In this document: in pieces, positions 13,138 to 14,240 of the stretch
How the letters are laid out: each line of letters opens with the position of its first letter
Position numbering within the stretch: the stretch's first letter is position 1
Source: an uncultured Clostridium sp.
GTDB lineage: Bacteria; Bacillota; Clostridia; Clostridiales; Clostridiaceae
NCBI RefSeq assembly: GCF_937920395.1
Contig: NZ_CALEVF010000147.1
Span: 1 to 14,240, forward strand
DNA: 14,240 bases
Reading direction: 5' to 3'
The notes under the pieces: model-generated
Database searches by the model: none
What the model was told of the DNA's origin: nothing
What the model saw: the letters and a program-made list of their open reading frames with translations, nothing else
Translations under genes and position numbers: made by a program

Positions 13138-14232
13138 CTACCTTCGCAAGCTATATTTTAACTGTCTATTTACAGAAACCAAATCAAAGTCCTTATACCT
13201 TTGTCCCTGAGCCCAGTTCCGCATGTTTTCATATTCAGCTTGATTAGGATCCACCATGATTTTTAGGAATTCCTTGTATCCAGACACGCCTCCAACATCT
13301 TCTGGTGGTGCATTACCCTCACCCATTAAGCAGATTGGATAGTTTTTGTTATACTCTGTGTTAATGTCCTGTATAGTAATTTCATGCTCCCAGTTATCAC
13401 CAAAGTCATAACAATAAACTATTCGATACTTTTGATTAATATAATCTGAAAGATTAACCTGCAAATCTAAGAGTATTTGGCATTCATCCATCGATTCATA
13501 ATCCTCTTCAGATTCACTAATAATATTTAAGACACAATTACCTGACTCATCAAAAATATTGAATTGGTACAGATGATAGTTTTTCCAATCAAAAGCGATT
13601 TGAATTATTTTATGAAGCTGATTAAATGTAATATCTGTAGGAGCGATAACCCTTCTCCATATGATTTCGGGATATAATTTAAGCTTAACCATTAACTCAA
13701 CTGCCTCACATCTAAAAATTTCCTCATTAGCAAATATTTTTAGATCATTAGTTAAAAATTCATATGGATTTCTGTAATTAGATTCCTTGCTAATCTTTAT
13801 CAAATCTTCATTCATTATTCTAGTTGCTAAAGTTTGAAAAAGTACACTTATATCTAAATCATCTTCAAATACCTTTATCCGCTCACAAGCTTTGTTGAGT
13901 CGTGCCACATATTTGGGACCTCTTGTCTTAGAATAAACTAACTCTCCCGCACTTTTTAAATACCTCTCTATTATTTCTTCCTTTATTTTTTCATCTCTTA
14001 AACAATTTTTAATTCCAAGAATGAGTAGCTCATTTAAATTTTTAAAGTTCTTTGCTTTCATACCATAAAGAACAAATCCAAATCGATTACTATCGTTTAC
14101 CATTACAATTGTCTTTCTTCGATTCACAGTAATCAAATGTACGCTCCAACAGAATAAATTTTCCTCTCCTACTTCATTTTGAAGTACAAGTCCCATCTCA
14201 TCTTGCAGTTTCTTTGTACAACATATTTGCAT
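13138..14232 (-). CDS. DUF6933 - pRiA4b ORF-3 fusion protein (364 aa)
   Basis: Two domains are visible. Residues about 1-150 look like DUF6933: 'MQICCTKKLQDEMGLVL', 'FCWSVHLITVNRRKTIVMVN' and 'DSNRFGFVLYGMKAKNFKNL'. Residues about 176-360 are a PRiA4_ORF3 domain: 'VELMVKLKLYPEIIWRRVI', 'FNQLHKIIQIAFDWKNYHLY', 'IVYCYDFGDNWEHEITI' (271-287), 'GEGNAPPEDVGGVSGYKEFL' (305-324) and the tail 'YKDFDLVSVNRQL'. Neither domain has an established function. The ATG at 14232 is 8 nt from the window end; only GGGATAAA is visible upstream, so its ribosome binding site is mostly outside. The DUF6933 match depends on an N-terminus at or near this ATG, which supports the start. The gene is followed 10 nt later by an orphan AAGGAGGT site and the Rpn stub. 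Confidence 0.87.
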   Translation of the reverse strand: MQICCTKKLQDEMGLVLQNEVGEENLFCWSVHLITVNRRKTIVMVNDSNRFGFVLYGMKAKNFKNLNELLILGIKNCLRDEKIKEEIIERYLKSAGELVYSKTRGPKYVARLNKACERIKVFEDDLDISVLFQTLATRIMNEDLIKISKESNYRNPYEFLTNDLKIFANEEIFRCEAVELMVKLKLYPEIIWRRVIAPTDITFNQLHKIIQIAFDWKNYHLYQFNIFDESGNCVLNIISESEEDYESMDECQILLDLQVNLSDYINQKYRIVYCYDFGDNWEHEITIQDINTEYNKNYPICLMGEGNAPPEDVGGVSGYKEFLKIMVDPNQAEYENMRNWAQGQRYKDFDLVSVNRQLKYSLRR

Positions 14233-14240
14233 TTTATCCC

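Overview
This is an AT-rich, low-GC Firmicute window. The codon use, strong AGGAGG ribosome binding sites, a CD3324-family protein and a folate riboswitch/FolT pair all point to Clostridium sensu lato. It looks chromosomal. Most genes lie on the minus strand. Only folT and a small regulator/methyltransferase pair are on the plus strand. I see no rRNA, tRNA, CRISPR array or intact insertion sequence.

Left part (1-5032). A YesN/YesM-type two-component system reads leftwards; its AraC-type response regulator is complete and its Cache-domain kinase runs off the window edge. Next is a compact three-gene redox operon, ccdA - thioredoxin-like lipoprotein - membrane-anchored msrAB. This is the layout of the pneumococcal CcdA/Etrx/SpMsrAB methionine-sulfoxide repair relay: electrons pass from cytoplasmic thioredoxin through CcdA to an extracytoplasmic thioredoxin fold, and on to MsrAB. 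Divergent from it is folT, the substrate-binding subunit of an ECF folate transporter, preceded by a recognisable tetrahydrofolate (THF) riboswitch with its pseudoknot visible.

Middle part (5057-10521). An OmpR-type response regulator overlaps a sensor kinase that stops before the ATP-binding domain. A 79-residue two-helix membrane protein gene lies just upstream of the regulator. Two more genes for small two-helix membrane proteins follow, then a GNAT acetyltransferase and the eroded 3' end of a second GNAT gene. A 70-bp direct repeat, 65/70 identical and carrying a perfect extended -10 box on the minus strand, sits upstream of both the 79-residue gene and the GNAT remnant. On the plus strand a promoter with an inverted repeat, a possible 8-codon leader ORF and two hairpins precede a CD3324-family regulator, which is followed by a SAM-dependent methyltransferase. 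A bidirectional terminator separates that gene from a convergent HAD phosphatase.

Right part (10682-14240). This is a decayed accessory segment. It holds a DUF2357 (McrC-like/PD-(D/E)XK) gene broken by a frameshift and a deletion, a complete pRiA4b ORF-3-family gene, the C-terminal stub of an Rpn/PD-(D/E)XK transposase-like nuclease, and a DUF6933-pRiA4b ORF-3 fusion gene.

I did not find one clear new system. The best leads are the kinase that lost its catalytic domain beside a cluster of tiny membrane proteins under a duplicated promoter module, the layered RNA control upstream of the CD3324-family gene, and the two pRiA4b ORF-3 proteins among nuclease remnants.
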